DNA from: Entophlyctis helioformis
Taxonomy: Eukaryota; Chytridiomycota; Chytridiomycetes; Chytridiales; Chytriomycetaceae
Assembly: GCA_025526915.1 (NCBI GenBank)
Contig: JAHLKH010000004.1
Span: 186,001-250,000, forward strand
Direction: 5' to 3'
Length of the DNA stretch: 64,000 bases
How positions within the stretch are numbered: position 1 is the first letter of the stretch; every line of letters begins with the position of its first letter. The translations under genes and the position numbers were made by a program. Shown here piece after piece: positions 21,495 to 32,035 of this stretch. The notes beneath the pieces were generated by a model, which was not told the DNA's origin, searched no databases, and worked only from the letters and a program-made list of their open reading frames with translations.

Positions 21495-24181
21495 ATGTGC
21501 ATCCACACACACGCACAGACGCAAGCACAGTCGCAGTCGCAGTCGTCGTATGGCGCATTGTCCATGGCCGTGGGCGGGTCGGAAACCGAGCCGCTGCTGC
21601 CCACCCAGCAGCAACGCCAGCAACGCCAGCAGCAGGAGGGCCGGTCGCTCCTGTCGCTCGGCTCGCGCAGACAGACGTACATTGTCGGCCTGTCGGTGTC
21701 GCTGCTGACCATTGCCGGCTTCACGGGCAGTACGTCTTGGCTTGCTTGGTTTGAACTTGGCAGCGCCGCGCCTCTGCGGAGTTGCTCAGCGGCCGTGACT
21801 CACAGCCGCCCTGCTCGTGCGATGCGCTGCAGTGTTTCTCATGTTCTGGACGCAAGGCTCGGTGCTGCAGCACGGTGCGTCGCCCATTCCCCTATGCATC
21901 CGTCTGCCCATGCATCCGCCACCACCAAGCGTGCACACCCTTGCCGCTGCACGGCTTGCAATGCCGCCATTTGGATGCCGATCACGCCATTGTCTGTTTT
22001 GCCGCACAGGCATTGTTCCGGGCATTCTTCCGGCAGATCCATTGCAAGGCGAGCCAGCAGACACTGACCGCCGGCCTTGACCTTCTGAGCAGGCAGAGAC
22101 CACGGCTTAGTCACCTCCAATGTTGGCGTCGTCGCCACAGAAAACATTCTCTGCTCGCAGATCGGCGTGCAGGTGCTCAAGGACAACGGCTCGGCTGTCG
22201 ATGCCGCCGTGGCTGCCGGTCTCTGCATCGGCGTCACCAACATGTACAGCAGCGGCATCGGTGGCGGCGGCTTCATGCTTGTCCGCAATGCAGATGGATC
22301 GTCAGAGGCAATCGACTTTCGAGAAGAGGCCCCCAAGGCAGCCTTCAAGGACATGTACGTCACCAATCCGAAACTGGCCCAGAGCGGCGGTCTCTCGGTT
22401 GGCGTCCCGTAAGTTGTATGCCAAAGCATTCCCTTTGAATGCCTGCTTGCAGTCACTGACATTTCGCCGTTCCAGTGGCGAGCTGTACGGCTTGTACGAG
22501 GCACACCGCAAGTGAGTCGGGCAGCGATGGCAGACCTGGACACCAACGATTCCCGGCTGACCCTTGATGGCCCCAAACTGCACAGGTACGGCAAGCTGCC
22601 CTGGAGCCGGCTGGTCAAGCCGTCTGTCGATCTCTGCCGCGACGGCTGGCGCGTGTCGACCATCCTGGAAACCAAGATCCTTGGCGCGGCTGAGCTCATG
22701 CTCGCCGACCCCACGTTTGCAAGTGTCTTTGCTCCCAACGGCCGGCTACTGCGTGCCGGCAATATCATCCGTCGCCCCAGTTATGCCACCACACTCGAGT
22801 CCATCGCCAAGGATGGCATCGAGCCTTTTTACAAAGGATGGATTGCCGACGAGCTCGTCAAGACCGTCACAGCCGCTGGCGGTATCTTGACCCACGCTGA
22901 CCTCGAGGCATACCGTCCGAAGCTGTCGCCCCCCTACGTTGGAACATATCGAGGCCGCAAGGTCATCACCACGCCTCCGCCAACAAGCGGGGCTGTCTTG
23001 CTGTCTGCACTCAACATCCTGGAAGGCTACGAGTTTGACAAGAGGACGCCGCTCAACACGCACCGCCTGGTAGAGGCGTGGAAGTATGGATATGCCCAGC
23101 GGTCGTTGTACGGCGATCCCATCGATCCCATCTACCGCAACATCTCCGAGATTGCGCGCAACAACATCCGCAAAGAGACTGCCGCAGCTATCCGCGCCAA
23201 CCTGTCCGACTCGCAAACATACGATCCGAGCCACTATCAGACCCCCTTTGATGTCAAGTCTGACCACGGCACGGTGTGTATGCCACAGTGCCAGCCTCTT
23301 GCTCATTCAGCCTGTTTCCCATCAGCCTCTATTACGTCGCATTGTGCTAACATGCGATTGTCTGAATGGCTAGATGCACCTGTCTATTCTCACGGCAGAT
23401 GACCAAGCCGTGTCCATGACGTCCACCATCAACCTGGTGTTTGGTGCGAGACTCATGGACCCTGTCACGGGCATTATCCTCAATGACCAGATGGACGACT
23501 TTTCCATCCCCGGCGTTCCCAACTTCTTTGGGCTTTCCCCGTCACCCTACAACTTTATTCGTGAGTTTTGCATCTCGCCGCAACGTCGTGGCGGGGCTGA
23601 TAAGCTGGCGTTTGGATTCCTTGCTGACGATCGCTTTGGACATGGCAGACCCTGGAAAGCGTCCATTGTCATCGAGTGTGCCAACCATTGTCGAAAAGGA
23701 TGGACTCGTGCAGGCTGTTGCGGGTGCCAGTGGTGGCAGCTTGATCATCACATCGACGATGCAGACGCTCATTGGCATGCTCGACTGGGACCTCACCCCC
23801 GCACAGGCCGTGCACCTCCCGCGGTCTCACCACCAGCTTGTTCCCAACAAGGCGAGTTGCCGTGTGCTTGGCTGCTCTGTTTTGACCGTTTCTTCTTGCT
23901 GACGTTGCGTGTCGTTTCTGCTCTGCAGGTCACTCTTGAGGATGAGTTTGACGTTGGCACTGCCAGAGAGCTGGAGAAGCGCGGCCACGAGGTATGCGTT
24001 CTTGCTGTACGTCGTTTATGCCCGACTGTCACTGACGCTGCTGTGTGGCGTGATGATGCCAGCTCTACTGGTTGGGTCGCGGTGTCTACGCCACTGGCGT
24101 GCAGGCAGTCAAGCGGCTTGCCGATGGCACGCTGCAGGCCGCGTCTGATGCACGCAAGGGCGGCATCGCTGCTGCTGTCTA
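21495..24181 (+). CDS. gamma-glutamyltranspeptidase (membrane-anchored)
   Basis: GGT cleaves the gamma-glutamyl bond of glutathione and transfers the glutamyl group to amino acids or water. It is a type II membrane or vacuolar Ntn-hydrolase. An N-terminal hydrophobic segment is assembled over exons 1-2 (IVGLSVSLLTIAGFTG, ALLVRCAAVFLMFW). Then come NVGVVATENILCSQIGV, GSAVDAAVAAGLCIGV, SSGIGGGGFMLV and FREEAPKAA. The autoprocessing site is SMTSTINLVFGARL; the second Thr of TST is the expected nucleophile. FGLSPSPYNFI, PGKRPLSSSVPTIV and QAVAGASGGSLIITSTMQ follow. About nine exons. Two introns use GC donors: 22049-22092 (CAAG|GCGAGC) and one starting just after 23850 (CAAG|GCGAGT). The start is ATG 21495 or, more conservatively, 21564; both are in frame. 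An AATAAA lies 44 nt after the stop. Confidence 0.88.
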
Positions 24182-24224
24182 GCCTCGGCGGCGGATTGCT
24201 TGGATACAACACGCGCGTCCGTTC

Positions 24225-24230
24225 AATAAA
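24225..24230 (+). terminator. polyadenylation signal of the GGT gene
   Basis: A canonical AATAAA 44 nt downstream of the GGT stop codon at 24181, and only 17 nt before the ATG of the IQ-motif gene. The spacing suits 3'-end formation of the GGT transcript in a compact genome, so the IQ gene's promoter probably overlaps the GGT 3' end. Confidence 0.55.
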
Positions 24231-24246
24231 TCGCGCTTCTCGAGCC

Positions 24247-25520
24247 ATGCCACAACCATCGTCTGCAGCCGTGTTGCTGGACAAGACGGCATCGGCCGTC
24301 AGAATCCAGCGTCTGGTTCGTGGCCACCTAGCCAGACGCCACATGGCTCGTCTGCACAATGCTGCACGGGTTATCCAGCGACACGTTCGCGGCCACCTTG
24401 TCCGGCGTCGGCTCCTCATGTCGGCACACATGCGTCTGCGGCGGCAGTCCAACCAGCTTCGCACCGACATCCATGCTCGTGACGAGGCCATTGCACGCAA
24501 CACAAGGCGGCTGGACATGTACCGCGGCCTGCATGCCAGCCGAGTGCGCATGTACGAGATGCAGAGCGTTGTGTCTGCCGTCGTGCGTGTCCAGTCGTGG
24601 TGGCGCGGGCATTGCCATCGACGTGCGTTGGCAACACAGTCGCCGGCAGTTCATGCTCGGCTGCGTCGGCTACGGTCACTGTCACGGTCACGGTCACGGT
24701 CAACGAGCCCTGCGCGGCGTAAATCCCCCAGCCCATGCCGTCACCTTGTGCAAGAAACGGGGGTTCAAGGGACACCGGCCAAACACCCCTCGCCCGATCA
24801 GGTGGCCAGGGCGGTATCCGCCATCATCACGTCCATGCGTTCCCATGCAGCTATGCCAAGATCGACACACGAGTCTCGCGATGAGCTGGTGGCTCAGTTC
24901 AGGCGTCTGGACGTCTCCCTCGGCAGCTTTTACGAACAAGATCGCGAGCCAGCGTCGCGCATGGATGCTTGCCGCGACCGACGCACACGCCTCGAAGCCC
25001 TGCTTGCGCGAATGCAAGGTACCAGTGTCCTGTCGCGCATTCCCGGGTGGAGTGTGTCCGCCCATGCCCCTGACCCCCAACGTGTGCCATGACGAATGCT
25101 GACATGCGAGAGACATGTGTGCCGGCGCCATGTGCAGAGATGGGCAACAAGGGATTGGATTCGGCTCCATACATGCTCGAGCAGCCGGTACTGCTTGGCC
25201 CAGAGACACTGTCGCGGTACCGACACTCGTACTTGACAGAACATCGACATGCACGCAAGGCGTGGTGGGACCGCGTTCCAGTGCTGCTGGGCAACAGCAA
25301 TGCTGGGAATGGCGATGGGCAGAGCGTAGGCATGGGAAGAGACGCAAGAGCCACGGAGCGCACTGGAGGAAGAACAGGGCGATTGAGCAGCCCGGAGCGG
25401 ATCGAGAAGCACAAGGCTGTCCGTCGTCGCTTGGACCAGCTTGAGCTGGAAAACTGGATTGCAGAGATCTCACGCGACTTGCCTGCAGACGGCAGCAGCG
25501 ACTCCAATACCATCTTCTGA
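24247..25520 (+). CDS. IQ-motif (calmodulin-binding) protein
   Basis: Exons 24247-25081 and 25138-25520, with a 56-nt intron containing a CTGAC branch motif, give 405 residues. Three IQ motifs are visible: AVRIQRLVRGHLARRHMAR, AARVIQRHVRGHLVRRRL and VVRVQSWWRGHCHRRAL. A Ser/Arg-rich stretch (SLSRSRSRSTSPARRKS) and helical segments follow, ending SPERIEKHKAVRRRLDQLEL and ENWIAEISRDLP. The C-terminal exon could instead be a separate small gene, because an ATG at 25089 overlaps the TGA at 25090-25092. The phase-consistent intron makes one gene more likely. Calmodulin or myosin-light-chain binding is the expected activity; there is no catalytic domain, and it could be cytoskeletal or ciliary. Confidence 0.65.
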
Positions 25521-25569
25521 ACGCTCTGGCGTTGAAGCGGGCTGCAGTGAGCAGTGATAGTAATGCCGA

Positions 25570-25770
25570 TTAAAGCAGGTCTGTATTGTGCCGCACGTTG
25601 AATAGGGATACCAGGAACAGCGACTGGGAGTACGATGGAGGCATCACATTGGCGAGGAGAGCGACAGTGTTTGTGCACGCAGTACTCACAAAGGCCAATA
25701 CCACGGCCAGCACGGCCAGCACGATCACGGCGATCACAGCGATCATGTTAGGCGGGTCAGGGCAAGACAC
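25570..25770 (-). CDS. possible small single-pass membrane protein
   Basis: A 66-codon frame with ATG, convergent with the IQ-motif gene. It has a clean hydrophobic helix (NMIAVIAVIVLAVLAVVLAF) followed by a short tail. A GTGAGT donor directly after the helix and a CCCAG 60 nt later would excise a phase-0 intron and leave a roughly 45-residue protein. The helix is encoded by short direct repeats (ATCACGGCG / CACGGCCAG), so a chance open frame is quite possible. No similarity recognised. Confidence 0.25.
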   Translation of the reverse strand: MSCPDPPNMIAVIAVIVLAVLAVVLAFVSTACTNTVALLANVMPPSYSQSLFLVSLFNVRHNTDLL

Positions 25771-28700
25771 GGATCTCGCGTGGATCCAATGTATTCAGCA
25801 GCAGGACGTCTTCTCCCGGACGTCCACCAAGGCGTGCGTTGCATATGGCCGCGTCTGGTACAGTATAAACGTGTCGTCACGCTGCGAAGCGTACAAACGC
25901 GGCGGGTATGGCCGTTTAAACAAATGACGTTGCATCTAAACACGTTGTATAACGTCACATTACAACGCATTCATTACATCACATCCCATTCGTTTCATCA
26001 CATCTCATCTCATGCCGGCTGCACTTTTCCCCTGGAGTTTGCTTTTGTCTCCACGTTTGTTGACGTCTGTGAGGCGTCAGAGAGGCGTCTGAGATGCGTC
26101 TGGTGCGTCGGAGAGCTGGCTGAAAGGCCCTGCACGCTCTCTACTCGCTTGATGCGGGAAATGCAGAGACCACAAGTCTAGGTCGACGCCAGGCGATAGA
26201 CACGGTGGATATGGCATCCCACTCTGAGCATCTGGGTCTGGGCCGTGCTGTTTGGCGGGTGCGCCGTTGACAGGCGTCTCGAGAGGTGTTTTCCAATTCC
26301 GTCGTCTTGCCAATATTCTGGCTCGCTGGATTAGCTGCTGCTGCTGCCGAGCCAAGAGTTGGGGCAGGCAGGCCGGGTCCATGCTTTTGGAGCTGCTCAC
26401 GGTCGCGCAGGCAGATATGCGTGCGACTGGCAGCGCATAATGGAGCAGCACCGCCGCAAGACGCTGCTGCCTGCTGCTGCTGCTGCAGATGCAGGCCGTG
26501 AGAGCAGCCAAACAGCTCGACCAGAGAGCGCTGCTGAATGCGTTGGTGCGTGAATGCGTGAATGCGCGAGGGCGTGAGGGCGTGAGAACGGTATTTCCAG
26601 AAGCAACGGCGGAGTTCTGCTTGGGCAGGAGCAGCGCAGGAGCAACGCAGCATTGGCGGGGCGAGTCGGTACGCATGCAGCGGCCGTCTGTCGTGTCCAT
26701 CTTGGTCATGGCCATCAGGACAGAAGCGGCAGTCGGCCTGTGTAGACAGCGGCCCGTCCCGCTCGCCGTTGTTGCTCGTGTCGCTCGTCGCTGGCTGGTA
26801 GATGCGCATTGGACGTCGGCGGCTTCTGGCGTATCTGTGGCATCTGTGGCGTCTCGACCCAGCGCCACGGCGAGCATTCTGCTCATGCAGGTCGGCTCTC
26901 GAAGCAGTTGCTTCTGTGCCGGGGTGCTTATACGTCGGCTTCTCTGCCTGTCAACTGGCAGTTGCCCACATCCAAGCGCTTTCGCATGCCCGTCTCGCAC
27001 AGGCCGCTGTGTCGAGAGCATTGGTGGGGCCGAATAAGCGAGGCATGGATAGGCAGCAGGCGGAGTTGGCTGTCGTGCTGCTCATGGCCAATTCCGATTT
27101 GCTGCGTCAGGAGTTGTCGATTCCGGTGGCGTGGGTCTGGCGGCCGTGGAGGGCAGGGAGAGCAGGGCGTTGAGAGGCGCGTGGCCGTGGTGTGGCTGGA
27201 CGTGACGTGACGTCCGCGCGTGGATTGCAGATGAAATGCTCGGCAATGGCAGGAGGCTCGCGTCAAATCAGCCCGCACTCCCACGCCTGCAAGCAACCAT
27301 GCGCGTCGTGATCGGAGATTGTGGAGAGCAGCTGGTGGAAAGCAGCTGTTTGTGGGGGACGGTTGTGGCCGAATGCAGATCCCTGTCGTGGAAACATCCA
27401 GCGGTTAGGATGACGACGCGGTGGAGAGAGGGCAGTGGGGAGAGGGCAGTGGGGAGAGAGCGCGATCGAGAGAGCACGGTGGAGAGAGCACGGTGGAGAG
27501 AGCGCGGTGGAGAGATGCAGATCTGCAAACAATAGTCTCGCCACTGCGGTGATGCAAAGGAGCAGCCGGTCCTTATCCACGTCTGCTTTGCAAGCCCGCG
27601 TGGAACAGTAATGAATTGGGATGCAGATCGGCGGCTCTGGTCCGCATGGCTGCGTTTGTCTCACGTACAGGCGAGTGAGTGTGCGTGCAGAGACAGCGAG
27701 CCAGCAAAGCCGAAGCAATTGGGGAGATGCGGAGGAATCGGCATCGCCATGATGCGCAGACAGCAACTGGCCGTTCACAGATCCAGTCACTGTTTGAGCG
27801 TCATGGCGTTGCACGGCGAATTACTATGGATAAACGTTGGATAGTAGGGCGAACGCAGAGGGTGGAGAGAGTGGAGAGAATGACCGCAAGCCCTGCAGCT
27901 TTGTGTGCTGCTGGTTGGGCGATTGGCCACTTTCTTGGCCTTTCCAGCTGATGTGGTCTCGCTTGAACCACCGCAGCCGCCTCGACCGCAAGGCAGACTG
28001 GAGCGTCTCGCGCTCATCTGCCTGGGTGAAGCGACCCAGCGCGTTGGCAACTCGGCATCTGCATCGGCACAGGCGGCAATGGCCGTGTCGGGGTCGGCGT
28101 TAGCGGCGGGATGCTCTTTGGGACACTGCGGCCAACAGGAAGCAGCACTTACCGGCCGGCCGAGCAGAGACCAATGGCGGTAGTGTGGGTGGTATTGAAT
28201 ACCGCGCAGCCGTGTCTGGTCTGTGGAGGTCTGGACTGGGGAGGTACCCGTCGACACGACCGTCGTGGGCACACAGCCGAGCAGACAGCCGTGGACCCGT
28301 CGGCGGATTGGAGAGGCAGACCGACGGCCAGCCTGCCTGCAAGGGTCGGGCGCAGCCAGACATGATTCCCGCCCGGTGATTCGCCGCAATTGCGAGCGAG
28401 CGAGCGAGCGACAACGACGACACTGCGGAGCTTGTCGCGCTGGCTGTGGGCGGTCGGTGCGGGTCGGGTCACGACCGAGACGCGGACAAAAGGCAATGGT
28501 GGATGGGCAGGTCAGCACTCGCTTGCAGGCATTCAGAGTCTCCTTACCCCCTGGTTCAAGCTCGCAACAGAGGCTGGCGGAACGGAGCAGCAACCTCCGC
28601 CGTTGGCTCGACCCACTTGGGCCGACTGGCCGGGCGGCTGGGCGTCTGGCGGCTGGCGTCTGGAAGCTTGTTGGGCCGCTGCGAGTGAGAGAGAGAGACC

Positions 28701-28915
28701 GGAGCAGCCAGAGCAGGGCCAGGGCGAGGGCCACGACGAAGGCACGACGAGGGTGTCTGAGTTGGTGGCGCTTGTGCTGCCAGATATTCTGGTCGTTGTG
28801 GAACGCTTGGAAAGAGCGCTGTGGGTTGAACACGTTCAGCACGATCTGCACAACTCGAAAATGGTGGCGCCGGCACGAGGGACACAAGCACCGTTGCGTG
28901 GTATTGACTGCCGTG
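25771..28915. other. gene-poor, repeat-rich stretch
   Basis: I see no gene I can defend here. Long frames exist on both strands (for example 26077-27021 and 27787-28989 minus, 28223-29335 plus), but they are Arg/Ser/Cys/Leu-rich, overlap one another and show no domain. Notable contents: CATTTCATCACATCTCATC-type repeats near 25965-26015; scattered CTG/CAG runs (26336-26350, 26465-26490); GCGTGAATGCGTGAATGCG near 26548-26570; and a GAGAG-rich tandem array at 27421-27515. A TATAAA sits at 25862. It may be intergenic DNA holding decayed mobile or multicopy sequences. Confidence 0.5.
27421..27515 (+). repeat. GGAGAGAG(C/G)-type tandem array
   Basis: Successive units of roughly 14-15 nt (GTGGAGAGAGCACG, GTGGAGAGAGCGCG, GGGGAGAGGGCAGT) repeated six to seven times with slight variation. 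They are purine-rich on the plus strand. There is no open frame with sensible composition across it. It looks like a minisatellite. Confidence 0.75.
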
Positions 28916-29520
28916 CTTGTTGAGAGCGTTGGCACTCTTGTGTTTGGCAAGCGGGTCATTGGGTTTGCCATGGTTGGCATTGGGGTCAATCAGGCGGTGG
29001 CGGATGTGGTCAATGATGGCGTCCTTGATGGCGATGTTGAGTGCATGGAGCATAGCGGCAGTCTGGTTGGGAGGAATGGAAATCCCTTCATCAGAGATCC
29101 CTGCGATGGTAGCAGCTGCCTTTGTGAGATCGTCGTCAGAAGACACGCTATCCTGATCATCTCGGTCGTAGCCTCTGGCCAGTTGGCTCTTGGTGTACAG
29201 AGTACCTTGCGTGTATGTCGCACACCTCTGCGCTGTGCTGGCATGGTGACTTGGATACCGATTGTTTTGTGCTCGCCGTTCACATCCAGGATGGTGCCTG
29301 TCCACGGTGTGAATGCTCGGTCGAATGCAGTCTAGCTCTGTCATACATAGTCGATGCGGGATAAGATCGGTTTGTCCTCTCTCTTGCACTCAAGCGTGAA
29401 GTCGGGTTTGAAGTACTTCAAGCTGGTGTCGAGCAGGCACGATGCCTTGAACTTGTTGGTCAGCTGTCTAACCAGGCTGCAGTCAGGAGCAGAGCGTATG
29501 TGGTGGTTGACAAGATCCAT
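28916..29520 (-). CDS. candidate exons of an unknown minus-strand gene
   Basis: Three consecutive minus-strand segments read like normal protein, in different frames. From the ATG at 29520: MDLVNHHIRSAPDCSLVRQL, then LDTSLKYFKPDFTLECKRED and KPILSRIDY. About 29300-29220: WTGTILDVNGEHKTIGIQVT. About 29200-28920: SVSSDDDLTKAAATIAGISD, PPNQTAAMLHALNIAIKDAI and IDHIRHRLIDPNANHGKPND. Junctions between them would need introns shorter than or out of phase with the usual ones, so this may be a decayed gene. It would be divergent from the duplicated-module gene at 29668. No domain recognised; the span is the part I can support. Confidence 0.3.
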
Positions 29521-29667
29521 CACGCTTGTTGGTAGCACAGTCGATGGAGGGGTTCATGGCCGAGTTCCTGTCGCCAATGGTGCTGACCAGCCGCGATCTG
29601 GGAGTGTTGTGGATGGCAAGCGGCTGGTTTGCTTGGCTCGCAGCAACACGCTCAAGCGGCAGCACGA

Positions 29668-32006
29668 ATGAGCATGCGAGGGAACGGCAGCCAGCCAACA
29701 CTGGCGGATGTGGCGGTGAGTGCGGCGGGCTGGCTGGCTGGCTAGCTGAGAGTGACTGGCTGGCTGGCTCACACTGCATGCACCACAGGAGCTGCTGCGG
29801 AAACTGCACGACAAGGTCGACCGGCTGTCCGAGGCACACCGGCAGCTGAGCGGCGAGCACGATAGCCTGTCGCAGTATGTGACTGAGCTGGCGGAAGTGT
29901 CCAACGAGCACACTGCTGCCATCCGGAACCTCAACCAGGCTGTTGCTGTTACTGCCGAGCAGCCAGCCCCTCGTGCAGACACCGAGTGAGTCTGGTGCCC
30001 GTCGCTCTGGCCTGCCTCTGCTGTCCAGCCTGCGCTGTCTGGCTGACCGCTTGCAGCACAACACAGCCACCGTTGTCGATGGTCCAGCAGCACGAGGCAC
30101 GCCATTATGAGCAGCCGCTGTTGATGGCACATCGCAGCATGGCTGTCGATGCAGACGCACCAGATGCCATCCACTCCAACCGTCTTGCCAAGCGATCTCG
30201 CTCATCAGCGGCCACATCGGTCGCATCTGACCTATCTGATGCAGACAGCAGCCTTTCGCTTGCATCGCCTGATCACCATCGCCAGACTCGCAGACGCACA
30301 GCCGAGCCACTCGAACAACGCACAGGCTCGCCATCATCGACAGCAACAGACGATGTCTTGCTTCAACTGCAAAGCATGCCACTGTCGGACAAAGTTGCCA
30401 GATCATTGGATCATCTCGGCCTGTCTGCATTGCTTGGCTGCTCAGTCGCCTCGTTGACACAAGACCAGCAACTGAAGCTTGTCACGGCACTCAAGACCTC
30501 AAATCCTGGGATACTCAGAAACATTTCGCCAAGCAATCTTGGTCAGCTGCCCGATCCAGCTGGATCAACTGTTGAGCGGATCAAGCGTCGCCTGTTTCCA
30601 AATCCATCCAAGAAAGGCTCAAAGGAACGTCGGTCACTCACAGCTGAAGAGTCGCGCATTCAAAGGTTGCTCTTTCGATGGCTGTTGTGTGTGTCGCTGG
30701 AAACTGACGCGGCTGAATGGCACTGTATGGCAGGGAAGAGATACGATTGTTTTTGCAGCATGGGCCCAGCAAGTATACTATGATGCGATGCGGCGAGCTG
30801 CTCGATGAATGGATGGCACATCCAGACACGCAGCATTGGTCGTGCAAGCAGTTCGTTCTGTTGTTTGCCTTGTAAGTCAACATTGTCATGCACGGCATAT
30901 CTATCGCTCACGCCTGCTGCATCTGCCGACAGAGTGGTGCGTCGTGTCATGATAAATGCAACAACTTTTCAGCAGTCACACAATGACCTGTGTGAGGAAG
31001 TCAGACGCACAACCGCATCTGGTGAGCAGAATGGATGGATCTACTTTGGATGTTTGCATGAGCAGCTGGCATGTGAGACCATTAATGCGATGATTGGGCT
31101 GTTTCGGAGATAGCAGCCGATGTAGCCCGCGCCACCTCGCAAGCATGGCAAGACGCATGCCAGTCTGTGGATGATGCAACAATCAGCAGCCGTCTCGATG
31201 TCCCGTCTCTGGATCTGGCAGTTGCCTCGTTGACTCAAGACCAACAACAGCAGCTTGTCATGGCACTCAGGATTTCGAATGTGGGGATGCTCAGTGGCGT
31301 TGCACCAAAGCATATTGGTCAGCTGCCTGATTCAGCCGATTCATTTCTTGAGCGGACCAGGCGTCGCCTGTTTCCAAATCCAAACAAACGAGGCATCAAC
31401 AGCAAGCGAAGACCACTCACAGCTGAAGAGTCGCGCATTCAAAGGTTGCTCTTTCGATGGCTGTTGTGCGTGTTGCTGGAAACTGACGCGGCTAAATGGC
31501 ACTGTATGGCAGGGAAGAGATACGATTGTTTTTACAGTATGGGCCCAGCAAGTATACTATGATGCGATGCGGCGAGCTGCTCGATGAATGGATGGCACAT
31601 CCAGACACGCAGCAATGGACCTGCAAGCAGTCATTCTGTTGTTTGCCTTGTAAGTCAACATTGTCATGCACGGCATATCTGGAACTCACGCTTGCTGCAT
31701 CTGCCGACAGAGTGGTGCGTCGCGTCATTGCAAATGCTACAACATTTCAGCATACACACAATGACCTGTGTGAGGAAGTCGGACGCACAACTGCATCTGG
31801 TACGAGTGGCCGTGTCCATGTCTGCAGCCTTTTCTGTGAAACTGACATGGTGGCAAGCAGCAGGAGACCTGGCGGCAATGGATGAGCGGCAAACCGCACA
31901 CTCAAGCACCAGCAATCAGGACGAGGTCACTGGCGATGATGTGGACATGGACGAAACATGGAACAACCACTCAGACGAGCAAGATGACGATGACGAGTAT
32001 TTATGA
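29668..32006 (+). CDS. unknown gene built from a tandemly duplicated module
   Basis: Exons 29668-29715, 29789-29985, 30057-30686, 30734-30871 and 30933-31021 are in phase. They encode a coiled coil (ELLRKLHDKVDRLSEAHRQL), a Ser-rich linker, then a module: SVASLTQDQQLKLVTALKTS, NISPSNLGQLPD, KRRLFPNPSKKG, LTAEESRIQRLLFRWLL and EEIRLFLQHGPSKYTMMRCG. A GTGAGC donor at 31022 and an acceptor at 31113 lead in phase into a second copy of the module (31114-31465, 31513 onward). That copy has AVASLTQDQQQQLVMALRIS, RRRLFPNPNKRG and the same LTAEESRIQRLLFRWLL. Both copies carry an intron of exactly 47 nt at the same position. Copy 2 lacks one base near 31631 relative to copy 1, so its frame breaks before VVRRVIANATTFQ. 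The acidic end DDVDMDETWNN...DDDDEYL stops at 32006. Alternatively copy 1 ends at a TAG at 31111-31113. Function unknown. Confidence 0.5.
30635..31021 (+). repeat. direct repeat copy 1 (partner at 31414-31800)
   Basis: Nearly identical to the segment 779 nt further on. The first 200 nt (CACTCACAGCTGAAGAGTCG onward, including the 47-nt intron) differ at only a handful of positions. Similarity continues, more diverged, to GCATCTGG at the end. Flanking parts of the module are much less alike at DNA level. That uneven pattern suggests gene conversion or a recent partial duplication. Confidence 0.85.
31414..31800 (+). repeat. direct repeat copy 2 (partner at 30635-31021)
   Basis: Second member of the direct repeat. 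It has a one-base deletion in the CAGT(TCG/CA)TTCTG stretch near 31631 that puts its exon out of frame with the conserved downstream exon. After GCATCTGG the two copies diverge completely. Confidence 0.85.
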
Positions 32007-32035
32007 TCCGCAGATGAATGAATGAGCATATGCCA

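Noticed and set aside
24899..25678. 259-codon minus-strand frame across the IQ-protein 3' end
   Set aside because: The plus strand has IQ motifs and a phase-consistent intron; the antisense frame has no features.
26077..27021. 314-codon minus-strand frame in the gene-poor island
   Set aside because: Composition (Ala/Arg/Ser/Gln, CTG-derived runs) is what GC-rich random sequence gives, and equally long frames overlap it on the other strand.
28223..29335. 370-codon plus-strand frame
   Set aside because: It overlaps the more protein-like minus-strand fragments and has no recognisable domain; the N-terminal half is Arg/Ser-rich noise.
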